NCBI GenBank assembly: GCA_021613535.1
Contig: CP075497.1
Coordinates: forward strand, 8,308,001 to 8,372,000
Reading direction: 5' to 3'
Source of the DNA: Adineta vaga
Taxonomy: Eukaryota; Rotifera
DNA length: 64,000 nt
Below the pieces are notes generated by a model. That model saw only the letters and a list, made by a program, of their open reading frames with translations, was not told the origin of the DNA and made no database searches. Every line of letters starts with the position of its first letter. The stretch's first letter is position 1. Below are positions 47,540 through 62,917 of this stretch, piece by piece. The translations under genes and the position numbers were made by a program.

Positions 47540-47838
47540 TTTATGTTCTATTTGAAAAAAATTGAATGAAATCGAGAGATACAAGATATCTCTATTTAAA
47601 TGATTCCATTCGATTATTTTTATTCTAGAAATATTAGTCAGTAACAATCTGTTACGATTCTCATAATCTTATCAATAGATTCCTATTTATCATGCCGACA
47701 ATGCATTTTTCTCCTCGATCTCTCAAGGTTATTTGTACCAACAAATACGAACATATTTTGACATAGATATCCTTCGAAAATGATGTTTTATTTTTCTTTT
47801 ATTTGAAACTAATCAAAAAAAAATATTTCGTTTTTTTC

Positions 47839-48414
47839 TCATTTAGCTTCATTTTCAATAATCTTTAAATCTTCAAAACTAATCTCAAAACCTTGTGTTT
47901 CTTCACCAGGTGATGCACACATAATACCAACTAATAGATTTTGTTCTTTTCCAATCACTGGAAAATAAGCTAATCGCATCATTTTATAATCACCATGTTC
48001 ACCTTCAGCATATTCAATATGGATAGCTTCTTTTTCACGTTTAACGCGTAGTTTTAAAACATCAGGTGAACTTATTGGAACAATACTCCAATCAGACCAA
48101 CCATTAACTGTAACGACAACACTTGCATATTGATTACCATCAACATATTCAACACCACATTTTATCCAATTCTTATCATCAGTGCGTATCATTAAACCAC
48201 CTTGATCATAAAGTGTATGATATTTTCCTCGAACATTCACTGTAACAGTGAAGTCTTGATCACCTGGAAGAGAACGATAGTAGAAATGACCATTGTCTCG
48301 TTCGAAACCATAATGTGTTTTACGCCAGAAATCAGTTTTACCATTGGTATGGACAGTAATAACTGAAGATTTATCCGACCATTGTTTAGGTTCATTCAAC
48401 CATGTAAAATTCAT
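47839..48414 (-). CDS. DUF1349 (concanavalin A-like) protein, likely horizontally acquired
   Basis: Intronless, about 191 residues. It matches the DUF1349 family, a beta-sandwich of the concanavalin A-like fold found mostly in bacteria and fungi: FTWLNEPKQWS at the start, KTDFWRKTHYGFERDNGHFY, the YDQGGLMIRTDDKNWIKCGV core, EYVDGNQYASVVVTVNGWSD and GIMCASPGEETQGFEISFED. Family members are of unknown or carbohydrate-related function. The inner Met (MNFTW) is preferred as start over MIRYDL. Single exon and a mainly microbial family suggest horizontal transfer, with codon use already like the host. Confidence 0.85.
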   Translation of the reverse strand: MNFTWLNEPKQWSDKSSVITVHTNGKTDFWRKTHYGFERDNGHFYYRSLPGDQDFTVTVNVRGKYHTLYDQGGLMIRTDDKNWIKCGVEYVDGNQYASVVVTVNGWSDWSIVPISSPDVLKLRVKREKEAIHIEYAEGEHGDYKMMRLAYFPVIGKEQNLLVGIMCASPGEETQGFEISFEDLKIIENEAK

Positions 48415-48722
48415 CTTAAAAATAAGATCATAACGAATCACAATTAACTTGCAAAACTTCTGATACTAAATCTTTTTATCACATATTACACATAGTATCA
48501 AATTGATTCATCGAAAACCAGCAGAATATATTTTCATCAATTCTTTATTTCTTTGTTAAAAAAAATTTCATAAAAACCCTATTTGTGGTTTGAGAAAAGG
48601 AAAATAACACACATCAATGGAGAGAAAACAAGTGAGATATAGTAAAATAGGTGAATGATACACGCACACACAAGTACCTATTTATATACGCATCTGAAAA
48701 TAGCTAGCTAGGGAGTTTTCAT

Positions 48723-51700
48723 TCATGACTGTGAAGGAGAAGAATGTTCGTTATTTCCATCCGGATTCGTTTGAAAAAGTTTGACATTTGAAAATATCAT
48801 TTGACTTGTTGCTCGATTGAGTTTTTCCAAACGATCCTATGCATATCAATTAAGAATTTGATAATTAAATTAGAACACTTACTCGTATGGTATGAATATC
48901 ATTTTGAATTCCTTCATTATTCACACAAAAATGATTGATCCATTGATTGACACTATTCATATGAGAAACGATTGCATCGACAATCGGAGGTAATGCTGCT
49001 GCTGATGTTTCATTTGTTTCTGTAATCGGTTGAATTGAAAGAGTCGATGGCGGTGGTAGTAATGAAATTTGTTCGTATATCTGATTAGGAAGATCGTCAC
49101 TTTTATTTGAACATGGCGTTGCAAATATAGTTGAGTCAATAGTCTAAAAGTAATTTTCAAGTAAGTGTAATGTCTTCTTCTTCTTTTTTATAAATATTAA
49201 TCGAGAGAAAAGTTATTGAAATTCTAATAGAATTACTAACCGATGATTGCTTCTCTTCTTTGTCAATTGGAGTGGAACTTAAAATGTTTGAAATGAAAAA
49301 TCCTAACGAAAAAAAGAAATGGCGTAGATATTTCTACTGATAATCAACGAAAACCTTTTTCTTCTTTGATTGGACTTGGTGTCTTTGGTAACTCCGGTTC
49401 TGGTAATAACTAAAACAAATGAATGAATATATGGTATTATATGGTCGAATCAGATCCAATAAAGTACTTTTAATTCATCACAATGTCGAGCAAGTTTTTC
49501 ACATTGTTCAATTAATTGTTTGATTGATTTATAGTTTGATTCATTATCCTCGTATATTAATGATTGTGGATAGAAAAAAAACAATTTTTCATGTTGTATT
49601 TGTTGAATATTAGATGATTGATTTGATTTTCTAGAAAAGACATAGACATTGTTACTTCGATTATTTCGAAATAAAAATTTGTCGTACTGATTTTTAATAA
49701 TTGTTTTTACTGTTTGAAGATATTGTATAGCGTATTGTTCATATGAAGATGCTGAATAATTGGAATGTTGTTCGTATGCAATCTGAGCCTAGATTAAAGA
49801 ATTGATGAAAAGAAAAATGAATTTTAAATTCATTTACTGTTTTAAAAAGAATTTTTGCTGTTTGAAGAAGTATAATTTTAGGTGGATATTGACTGAATCT
49901 TTGATCATCAAGACGAATAGTTCCAAGATGATCAATAAATTCTGACTTTGATCTAAACAAAAAACATTAGAAAAGAAGAATTTCGTTTTTAGAAAAGACT
50001 TTTACGTTCGTTCCAATGCAGTTTGCCACCAAAGTTTTTGTTGTTGTGTGCATAGACTCGACGAAGAATAGAGTAGATACGGATGTAAAATTGAATCTTG
50101 TTTATGATTAGATATATTTTGTTGAGCACACAGAAGAAGAAAAATCTAAAAGAAATTCAATAATGAACAGAAACTAAACCAAATCCACTGGCATTACAAT
50201 AATATCTCGTTCGTTCAATGAGTTCATTGTTATGGGTTTTTGTTCGAAATCAATCGGTTCAACGGAAACATGTTCACGAATTATACAATTAATAAAAACT
50301 GATAAAAAAAATAATGAATATACATTGAATTATCAACAATTTTTATTTACCTCCTAATAATATTCGATCCGCTTCCATCATGCAACATAAAATCCAGATA
50401 CAGAAATTTAATTTTTGAATGTGATCTTTGTTCACTAAAATAAACCATACATCGAATTGGAATACCAATGATAGTCGAATATTTAGCAATTCATCACGTA
50501 GATAGATAAACACATCTTTCTATCAAACGGCTACTTGAAATTTGCTCTCGAAAGGTGAACTGTATCGTTTATCTTTTAGAGATTGGTTACATCATTTCTT
50601 TGCATGAATTATCTCAATATACATAGTAAATGACTTACATTGATTTAATGTATGAACAAAACCCAAATGCATTAGATCATTATATTTTTCAATAGTTTTT
50701 TCATTGTATTTTGGGAAACGTCGAATAAATACAAAACCATTTGTGTCCTGTAAATCATCTTCATCATTATCGTTTTTTAATAAAAAATTATCAATAAATT
50801 CATTAATTTTATCTCTCAACGATACAGTTGAAAATAGATGATCAATCATTGTTTCAATCTACAAATTTATTCAAATAAACTATTTTTATGTAATAAAATT
50901 CGATAAACCTACATGTCGTTCATAAGTCGAATGTATATCATTCAATTGTGATTGAGATAATGTTGGTAACCAATATCCTAAAATGACATGAAAACGTTTC
51001 TATCATTAGATGAAATATAGATTTATGCTTACCCATAATCAATGTTCTTTTAAAATATCGAAAACGCATTGAACGTATACATGACGAATATTGATTTCTA
51101 ATTGATGGTGTTTCATATGATTGATTTTGCTCCAATAATAATAAACACATTGCTGCACAAGACATTCGTGCTTCATTTGTCGAACGACGTCTCTGAGAAA
51201 GGATAACAAATATTCATAATAAAACATGAAGAAAGAAAAGTAAGTAACCAAAAAATCGTTACTTACAATTGTATTTAATTTGATTATAGCAATAGATGCA
51301 TACATAAGTAATTGACATTTAGCTTCATATAAATATGACTTAATCTCATCGGTTGGTGGTATATTGAATAGAAATTGGGTTAGACTAAAGATTAATTATA
51401 GAAAATATGTTTGTATATTGATAGAAAGGAAAAAGATAACTGTTTTACTCATTTAAAGCATCAGCTGTAACATCCCAATAAGCTTCATACAAGCTACTTT
51501 CCAACCGTCGAAGGCCAACATCAATTGCATAATAGTACACCGTTGTCATCGGTAAATTCGAAGTCTAATAGACAGAAAAAAGACTTTTATTTTTCATCAA
51601 GTATTTCTCATGTATAAAAACATACAAGTAACGTTTGAAAAGCATTTTTATTCCAATCAATATTATTCGAATTAATTTCATCATCAATTTCATTCAATAA

Positions 51701-51727
51701 CGGAAAACTTCTCGCCATTGTTGACAT
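48723..51727 (-). CDS. Large helical protein, weakly Nup358 N-terminal-like, unassigned
   Basis: About 14 short exons that keep frame by eye. The protein begins MSTMARSFPLLNEIDDEINS, continues with helical segments (VYYYAIDVGLRRLESSLYEA, MLINDL-free), later SLCTQQQKLWWQTALERTSK, and ends RLEKLNRATSQMIFSNVKLF with a polar tail. The LCTQQQKLWW stretch and the LKLLPEPELPKTPSP linker faintly resemble the N-terminal alpha-solenoid region of RanBP2/Nup358, but no Ran-binding, zinc-finger or cyclophilin domain is present. The start follows immediately after an AG (AG|ATG). Treat identity as unknown; exon borders are approximate. Confidence 0.6.
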
Positions 51728-51986
51728 CTAAAATTTATAGATAAAATCAACACAAGTACTCTCTTCTATCTACATCACGTGTAACATTTATAAATACATG
51801 CAGTTAAAAGGATTGGGTAGGTGTTATGTCGCCATCTAAGTTTAATTTGATTGGTCTATGAGTTTAACCAATTGAATCAAAGTCTATTGGTTCGTTCGTT
51901 TTCCTACGTATATATATAAGTTCTTACAACACACACGAATATTCATTAATCAGTTTTTTGACCTTCGATTGGGAGTAAAACATACT

Positions 51987-52962
51987 ATGGATGACGAAAG
52001 TTTAGTATTTAATTTCTGGCGTATGCGAAGAACTGCTTTACATGTAAAAATGAAGACAGAAATTGGAAAAAAATGAACTTCTTCTTGTTTATTTTTGCTT
52101 CCACAGATGTGTCATGATCGTGGTTATATTGTTGGTCAAGATGAACTCGATCAATCATTTGAACAGTTCAAAGATACATTCGGTGATAAGCCCAGGTATA
52201 TACATATCAGATAATTGATGAAGAAAACTTTAGCTAATAATCTTTTCTGTTTAGTGAATCGAAACCAGCTCGATCACATTTAACTATTTTAGTTGCACAT
52301 ACCGATGATCCTACAAATCTATTAGCTGTACGATTTTCTGAATGCACGAAAAAAGTTGGTATTGCCGAGATCAAGGAATATTTGCGACGATTGGAAGATG
52401 AGAATCTAACCAGTACGATAATCGTTGTTCAAATAGGTTTGACACCGGCAGCTCGTGATGTAAATTTCTCAATGAAGAATTTCAAATAAAAATCAGACAT
52501 ATTCTCGTTTCGTTTAGGTTATGACAAACGGGATAGAAAATCAAAAAGTTCATTTTCAAGTTTTTCTTGAAAATGAATTATTAATAAATATTACTGACCA
52601 TAATGTAAGAAATATTTATTGATATAGTTGTTTACTAATCAATTTGATTAGCTTGTTCCAAAACATGTGGTCTTAACTGTGGATGAAAAACAAGAATTAT
52701 TACAAAGATAGTAAGTGAAAAGATGTTTTGTAATTAATAAGTTTTGTTTTATCAATCTTATCTTAGTCGATTGAAAGAAAGTCAGTTACCACGTATTCAA
52801 TCCGGTGATCCTGTTGCTCGATATTTTGGTTTAATTCGTGGTCAAGTAAGTTCATACATCTACAAATTATCATATTTAAAAGAATAATATTTCTAGATCG
52901 TTCGAATAACACGAGTATCTGAAACAGCTGGTCGTTATATAACGTATCGTTTAGTAACATAA
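51987..52962 (+). CDS. POLR2E: POLR2E/RPB5, shared subunit of RNA polymerases I, II and III
   Basis: Seven exons (51987-52043, 52107-52195, 52255-52459, 52518-52604, 52652-52710, 52767-52845, 52897-52962) give 213 residues, close to the human 210. N-terminal jaw domain: [21 protein letters not shown]-terminal assembly domain: [40 protein letters not shown] and [20 protein letters not shown], the hallmark shared with archaeal RpoH. All introns are 47-63 bp. The gene is the first of four head-to-tail genes with gaps of 88-158 bp. Confidence 0.97.
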
Positions 52963-53077
52963 ATCAAAATGAACTTTTTCATTTCTCATTAAATAATTTT
53001 TTTAAATAATCATGAATTTGTTTTGAAAGAGAAAAAAATCAAATCATTTTTTTGTGATAATTAATAAATAACGAATA

Positions 53078-53087
53078 ATAATTGTAG
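53078..53087 (+). other. Candidate trans-splice acceptor before F-box gene 1
   Basis: ATAATTGTAG about 20 bases before the start codon in the 145-bp gap after POLR2E. The polypyrimidine tract is weak. Confidence 0.3.
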
Positions 53088-53107
53088 ATATTATATTTTC
53101 TTTCTCA

Positions 53108-54920
53108 ATGAAGAACCAACTCGAAGATTTACCAAATGAGCTCTTATGGCTCATTTTAGAATATATTCCATCGATTGATTTATTTGTTGCATTTTTTAAT
53201 CTTAATCAACGTATGAATACAATTCTTCGTTCAATACATTTTCATCTTAATTTACAATATATAAATAAATCTCAATATGATTATTATCTTCATACGATTC
53301 TTCCAAATATTGAATCGAATTGGATTATTTCTCTTCGTCTCGATGATATTACCAATCATCTTGAATCAATAAAAACTTCGAAATATTTACGATCATTAAC
53401 AATTCATCATTTACGAACAGAAAGTATTGATTATTTAGCTAAAGAAATCTTACCTGATTTAAAACAATTGAAATACTTATCTTTACATTCAGAATATTTA
53501 TTAAAAGATGATGATATTAAATCTTTAAGCAAAGTGATTTTCAATAATGAAATGTCTTCATTAACATATTGTTATTTAGCTTTTCAAGATTTTGGTTGTA
53601 TGAATTTTAATCATTTAGATCGTGGAAAACAAAATTTATCATTAAAAACATTAATTCTTGATCAATGGTGTCGATTGAATGATTTTATTCAATTACTTCA
53701 TTTTATACCCAATATTCGACGATTAACTGTTCGATTGTCTTATATTAATCCTAAAGGGTAAATATCTTCGATTCAAATTCATAGATAATATTATTTCTAT
53801 TGATTTCAGAGTGATTATTCCATCGTTAATGGCGATCAATGATTTCAGTGTTCTTGTTCCACATTTAATTTATCTTCGTGCTAAACTTTCACAAATTTCT
53901 TTCGTTACTGCCACAAAAATTCTCTTTCTTCGTTTACCAACTCAACTTCGTGAATTATCACTATCAACTTGGTCAATTGAATATACCGATGGTGATCAAT
54001 GGCAAACAATTCTTTCATCTCGATTTCCTCATTTACAACATTTTCGTTTAATTATTTCACTTGATCGTATTCCTCTCAATCATCCAATTGCTACTAATAC
54101 TGATCTTGATAATATCGTTAAATCATTTAATCAATCGAAATATTTTCTTGATCGTCATTGGAATGTTTTAATCAATATTAATGAACGTGATCGTTTAAAA
54201 TTTGTTTTACATACAATACCGTATCCAATTGAGAACTTTCAAACAACACTTTATAATATTCGTCGTTGTACATCATCATCATCAATGATTCAATCCGCGT
54301 ATACTAATGTGACAAAATTAACTCTAACACTACATGATAATCTTTCTTCTGTGATAGATAATTCAAATGAATATCGAAATTTTTCACGAGTTGAAGAACT
54401 TACTTTTCTATCGAATTTATCCAATGATTGTCAACAATTTTTTTCGAATGATTATTTTCAAAATTTACAAACGATCGTCAATCTATCAACCATAACATCA
54501 TTGAGTTTCCCGGAAGAAACACATCAATATCCATTACAATTAATCAATTTACTTTTAAAAAATCTCATTCAACTTCATTCGTTAACACTTTCTCATCGGT
54601 TATATGTTTGTTTAAAACCACAATTAATCAGTTCTTTGAAAATGTTAACATTAATTTTTACAATCTATTCATCAATATCACCATCAGCAACAAGTATACG
54701 ACATTTATTACCTGCGAATCTCATTCTAACAAATGACTCAATCATAGAACTTGTAGAAACATTAGCAACAACGAATTTACAAACATTAACATTACTTGTG
54801 AGAGAATTAGGTGTATTTGATGAACAATTTTCTGATTGGTTAGAAAATCATTTTACAAAGAAAGAAAACATTTCATATGATCTATTGCTCAATGATAAAA
54901 TAGTTCGTTTTCATTTTTGA
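53108..54920 (+). CDS. F-box/LRR-like protein 1
   Basis: Exons 53108-53757 and 53810-54920 give 586 residues. The N-terminus is an F-box (LEDLPNELLWLILEYIPSID ... FFNLNQRMNTIL), normally a Skp1-binding module of SCF ubiquitin ligases. The rest consists of irregular leucine-rich segments (SLRLDDITNHLES, KYLRSLTIHHLRTES, LKQLKYLSLHSEYL, NIRRLTVRLSYI) forming a probable substrate-binding solenoid. Such F-box/LRR proteins are a large lineage-specific family in bdelloids to my knowledge; the substrate is unknown. Its paralogue follows 88 bp downstream. Confidence 0.82.
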
Positions 54921-54990
54921 ATTCAGATAATAATCGAACTTGTTTCATGCAATTTTTACTTAGTTTTGTATATCGTATTAATAAAACGCG

Positions 54991-55008
54991 TTTTTTTTCT
55001 TCTTTCAG
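54991..55008 (+). other. Candidate trans-splice acceptor before F-box gene 2
   Basis: A run of T with few C ending TTCTTTCAG directly followed by the start codon (AG|ATG), 88 bp after the previous stop. It is one of the strongest such sites in the window. Confidence 0.55.
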
Positions 55009-57054
55009 ATGTCGTTTGAAAAGAGTTTTCCCGATGAAATTATTCTTGAAATATGTCGTTATTTACATCCAATTGATATTATTCTATCATTTGCTGGTCT
55101 CAATCATCGATTAAATGGAACAATTAGTGATTTTATTCGTCATATTCATTTATCTTCGATAATTTCCCATGAAAAATATCTTTATCTTATTCGAACAACT
55201 CTACCATCAATCTGGTCATTGATGCAATCATTAACAATCGATAATTCTCAAATACCTTGTCTGACAAGATTATTTTTAGATAATACAGAACGAATTTTAC
55301 CAACAAATCTAAAACGATTATGTTTATTTCATTTGAATACGAATGAAATTTATCATTTTATCAATCGATTGATGCATCAATGTGTAGTAGAAGAATTAAT
55401 TATTGAATGTATGGATGATGATTTTGTAAATCAACAAGAATTATATGGATATCGTATTGCACAAATGCTCGTTTTTCATCATCCAACATTAAAATCCATT
55501 GAATTACGTGGAGAAATTCTATTTGATATAAATCATCTATCATTTTTATCTTTGTCGAATAGCGACGATTTAAATGTAAGAAAGAATATTTTACCGTTCA
55601 AATTAATCTCGTTTTTATCCTAGTTGATTTCGAATGCTAACGGTTTATCTGTTCTTCGTCGTTTAACAATATCGCTTCGATCGTTAAGTAGTTTACATTT
55701 ACTTCTCATTTATCAACCCTATCTGGAATATTTGAATGTACATATTGGTGATGGTAAATCAAATTATGATTATACAATAACATCATTTCCACCATTATCT
55801 AAACTTCGTGAATTTCATTTTCGTTCAGAAGATTTAGTAATTAAATTCGATAATCTTGTTGAACTTTTAACTTATTTTCCAAATTTAAAATCCTTATCAA
55901 TAGATTTAACAACTGAATGTCGTTCATTCTTTGATGGAGATCTACTTCAAATATTAGTTCAATCACTTGATTTATTTCAATTTTCAATCGCACGTTTTTC
56001 ACCACCTACATCTGAAGAACAAACTTTATCAACATTCTATACACCATTTTGGTTAGAAATAAAGAAATGGTATACACAATGTTATTGGCATATTGATGAA
56101 GATCAATCAGATGCGGATTATTTTCATATCTATTCTGTACCATTTTCATTTACTGAATTAGATATTTATAAATGTACGAATGAAAATTTAGTATCAAAAG
56201 AAAAATTCAAACCGTTTGTACAAGTTAAACGATTGGAATTAAGTGAAACGAGTGATGTGAATGTTATCCCTTTTTTGAAACGATGTCCAAATATTCAGAC
56301 GATTTGTTTGAATGATGTATATGATGATGAAGAAAATTATGGAACCGATGAAGAAGAAGATATGGATCAAATTGACGAAAGTAAGGAAGATTTGTGAGAT
56401 CAAGTTCTTTTCTTTTATCCGATGAGGAAAATGAGATATCATTACTTTTTAGATGTAATATTCAATGATTTTCAAACAATAAATACATCTCAATCATCGT
56501 TAACATTGTTACCTTATGTTCATCATATAAGTGTACTTGCACTTCCTGATCATGATCTTGGTTTTTTTCAACACCTATTACATGTAACACCGAATCTCAA
56601 TCGATTGAGTATATATTTTGATGATTTACTTGAAATAGTTCATATTCCACAACAGAATCTATGTGAAATGCTTCAAAAACGTATCTATCAATTAAAAATT
56701 AATTTGGATTATCTTTGGTTATTATCCGATATTCGTCGTGACATTCCAAAAATTCTTCGTATTTTTTCTCGTATCAAATCATTGACCATATCACTTCATG
56801 AAGGACAAAAACGTACATCTACCACGGTGAAAGAACTTCTTATAAATCTATTTAGATATCAAACAAATCTCTGTTGTATAAATATCAAAAGTAATTCATC
56901 AACAGGTTTTGAATCTATAAAAAAACAAGGTGATATCGATCTAATTAAAATATGGTTAATGAATACAAATGATACTCGATTTAAATATGAGAATTATCTT
57001 AAAAATTCGGTTCATATTGAATTGAATCCTTCTTCACTTGTTATTTGGTTATAA
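55009..57054 (+). CDS. F-box/LRR-like protein 2
   Basis: Exons 55009-55575, 55624-56380 and 56453-57054 give 641 residues. F-box at residues 5-45 (SFPDEIILEICRYLHPIDII ... FAGLNHRLNGTI). Degenerate LRR-like segments follow (LKSIELRGEIL, VLRRLTISLRSL, LEYLNVHIGD, LREFHFRSEDL, LKSLSIDL), then an acidic stretch (DDEENYGTDEEEDMDQ) spanning the end of exon 2, then more repeats. The same fold plan as gene 1 but diverged in sequence, with different intron positions, so the duplication is old or the two were acquired separately. Without the 56381-56452 intron the frame would stop at 56397. Confidence 0.8.
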
Positions 57055-57196
57055 AATTAGTTTCTTTTTTTCAACTAAATCACAGAATTAAATAAGCAGA
57101 TTATGTACTGTCGGTTAGGCAATAAATCGTTTCTATTTGTTTTCGATGTTTTTCTTTGATAAATACATTTCTCAATGATTTATACAAATGAAATCA

Positions 57197-57212
57197 TTTG
57201 TTCATTTTTCAG
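57197..57212 (+). other. Candidate trans-splice acceptor before DDX10
   Basis: TTGTTCATTTTTCAG directly followed by the DDX10 start codon, in the 158-bp gap after F-box gene 2. Confidence 0.55.
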
Positions 57213-60417
<3,205 letters not shown>

Positions 60418-61588
60418 AATTATTATCACTGTTTTGTGATTTTGTTTTCAATTCATAATCTCTTTCTCACTTATTCAGCGAACTGAACTTGTAATTAATG
60501 ATATGTTTGACAAACAATCAGTTGTTGTATGAAGAACATACTTTAGATACTTTATTCATGAAAGAATGCTCATCAGACTCAAGATAATGAGCAAAAAATT
60601 AAAAAACTCAATGAATCAATTCATATTGACACACTTTTTTGTACTCATAGGAGATATTTCACAAAATTTCTTACTTTTGCTGCTATATATTTAACAATTT
60701 TCGTTGCTAAAACGATGATTACAAAAAAAATCGAGAATGCATGTTGTGGTTGTCTTCGCTTCGTTTGCTTCTGTCTGAAACTGTCCGTATGTAAACGTAT
60801 TGTAAATCTAATTGGGCGATAATATGTACCAATGATACGCACTGTTTCTAACGTACACAATTTTACGTTACGAGGGCGTATGCATGCACGCAAGAATTGT
60901 CTTGATTCGACTCAATTGCAAAGTTGATGACAATTTTTTGAAATACTTCTACGACCAACATATGGTATTCTATTTCTTACGTTCGGTGTGATACTTATAT
61001 AAATATTGATGTTTCTGCTTGTTTAAATACAGACCCGACGTTTCTCTACTAACAAATCGGTTGTTTATGAGTCTTAAGCTACACCAGATCGCCATCGCTG
61101 TAAGCTATTTTCCACAATAATTAAAACATCTAGAAGCAAAGAGGACTCAACACTTTTCTTTAACGCTGTGAAATATACAACAAGCTCAAATTACAGTTTG
61201 ATAAGAATTTATCAATGCTGAGTAATTGAGTATTTCGATCTAAAAAGCTCATTAATATTGCATTGTGTTTCGTGGAATTTCATTCTGTTTCTTGTCAAAA
61301 ATATTATTGTTGACTTATTTTGAAAGTTTTCGAAGATTTTCCATGCATTAATTTTATATGAAAGCATCTCCAACATTTCATTTCACATCAGTACATATAT
61401 ATGTATAGAATGAAAAATCAAACAAAACACAAATAAACAAATTTGTCCTATATTTTCTTCGGAATACTCATAAGAGTGCACGGTGCCCCCATCGCTTTTG
61501 AAATGCATGAGTTTACATTCGATCTTTCATTAAAGAAGTTTTCTCTTATAGATATATTTTATTTTATTTTATTTCCTTTCAGATTTCA
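60418..61588. other. Gene-free spacer downstream of DDX10
   Basis: About 1.2 kb, AT-rich with a slightly GC-richer patch around 60740-60900; no recognisable ORF or RNA gene. Confidence 0.4.
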
Positions 61589-61599
61589 AAACATGTATT

Positions 61600-61676
61600 C
61601 AATACGTCCTTATAGTTCGGAAAATCTTGAAATCGATTTACCCACAATGATGTATTCAATTAAACCATTTATATAA
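61600..61676 (+). other. Possible micro-ORF or lone terminal exon
   Basis: After an acceptor-like ATTTCCTTTCAG a 26-28 codon frame follows (MYSIRPYSSENLEIDLPTMM and on) to a TAA. It may be a trans-spliced short ORF, the last exon of a decayed gene, or chance. Confidence 0.2.
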
Positions 61677-61727
61677 CAGTTGAAAGTAAATACTTGTCAT
61701 GTGTTTGTTTCATTCTATTGAAATTTT

Positions 61728-62300
61728 CTATGTATGTGGTCGTTTGAGCAAATCAAAACGATTTGATATCGGCACATTAAATTCATATTTCGCTTTTCGT
61801 TTTCGTAATTGTTTTGTTGTTGGAGCTAAAGCTTGATTCGTATTATTAGTTAAATATTCATCGTAATAATCCATGAATTGATCGATTAATTCATCTTTTC
61901 TATCAATAAAATCTAAATAACGTTCATAGAAATAACATTGACGTTGTTTTAAATTGAACATATCACGTTCAATTTCACGCATTTCAAGTAGACACGCGTC
62001 AAGTTCTCGAGCAAGATGATCTTGATTTCGAAGATCTTCATAAAGTTCTCCATCAAATTTTTCTAAATAACTATCAGAAAGGATATTATTAAGAACAGGT
62101 CCAAGAAGAATGTCACGTTGTGAATCAGTCGTAATCGAAATCGAATCAGGTGAATTCTGTTCAGTTGTTTTCGTCGTCGTCGATGTTGCTGAAACTAATA
62201 CTGTTGAACGTGTAGGTGACGTATACAAGAAATGAAATCGATTTAATAAACGTCGAACATTAGTTAAATGTTCGAAGACAGTGAATAGTGCGAGCATCAA
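61728..62300 (-). CDS. Hypothetical coiled-coil protein
   Basis: Intronless, 190 residues. After a hydrophobic/basic start and a Thr/Ser-rich stretch, residues about 65-145 form a long amphipathic helix or coiled coil (LVLNNILS-type heptads, DHLARELDACLLEMREIERD, MFNLKQRQCYFYERYLDFID). It ends in a basic segment (LRKRKAKYEFNVPISNRFD). The start Met may be the second one. The helical core could belong to a small complex subunit, but I do not recognise the family. Confidence 0.6.
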   Translation of the reverse strand: MMLALFTVFEHLTNVRRLLNRFHFLYTSPTRSTVLVSATSTTTKTTEQNSPDSISITTDSQRDILLGPVLNNILSDSYLEKFDGELYEDLRNQDHLARELDACLLEMREIERDMFNLKQRQCYFYERYLDFIDRKDELIDQFMDYYDEYLTNNTNQALAPTTKQLRKRKAKYEFNVPISNRFDLLKRPHT

Positions 62301-62476
62301 GTCTTCTCGTTAATGTCTGATTTCTCATATAGTTTCTCCATACCATCTGTTGCTTTTTCTTCTTCGAATATAATTACCATTTGATGACAATAACATAAAG
62401 CTTATTTTATCGCTTCGTCGCTTATTTGTCTTCTTCTTCTATTTTAATACAATAGTTTTCCTCCTCTCTCTTTTAG

Positions 62477-62917
62477 CCATCACCGTCCTCGAACGCCGAT
62501 TCACTATTAAAAGATATTGAACATTGACAAGATATTTTATTAGACAGACTCAATTATCTGTATAATGAACTATGTTATTATCACAACTTTCAAGTAAAAT
62601 ATCCCCAAGAATAACTAATACAATCTATTCATGAAGAAATAGTTGTGCATTTATCAGCCAAACAACCATCCAAAGAAATTTTGAACCTTATTGAACAATT
62701 TCATGATCGACTTTCAATTCGAACGTATCGTCATTCATCATTGCGTGACAATTCAATCAATAATCAATTTCAAAATTTATTTTCAAACAACCGATTATTA
62801 ACAATTATTTGGGCTGATCATGAAAATCTTCCTTAAATGTTTCATTCAAAATTGAATCTCAACACAGAACAATCAATTGTCAAGCATCTTACTAATAAAT
62901 TAGCAAATAACAATTAA
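62477..62917 (+). pseudogene. Pseudogene exon with three in-frame stops
   Basis: Begins just after CTCTCTCTTTTAG, an acceptor-like site. One frame of 147 codons stays coding-like to the stop at 62915, but is interrupted by TGA (62525-62527), TAA (62612-62614) and TAA (62834-62836). Segments between the stops read as protein (QDILLDRLNYLYNELCYYHN, LSAKQPSKEILNLIEQFHDR, NSINNQFQNLFSNNRLLTII). No frameshift is seen. The parent family is not recognised. Confidence 0.5.

Noticed and set aside
61443-61599. Upstream part of a 77-codon plus-strand frame
   Set aside because: Interrupted by a good acceptor and without coding character; only the short piece after the acceptor is kept at low confidence.
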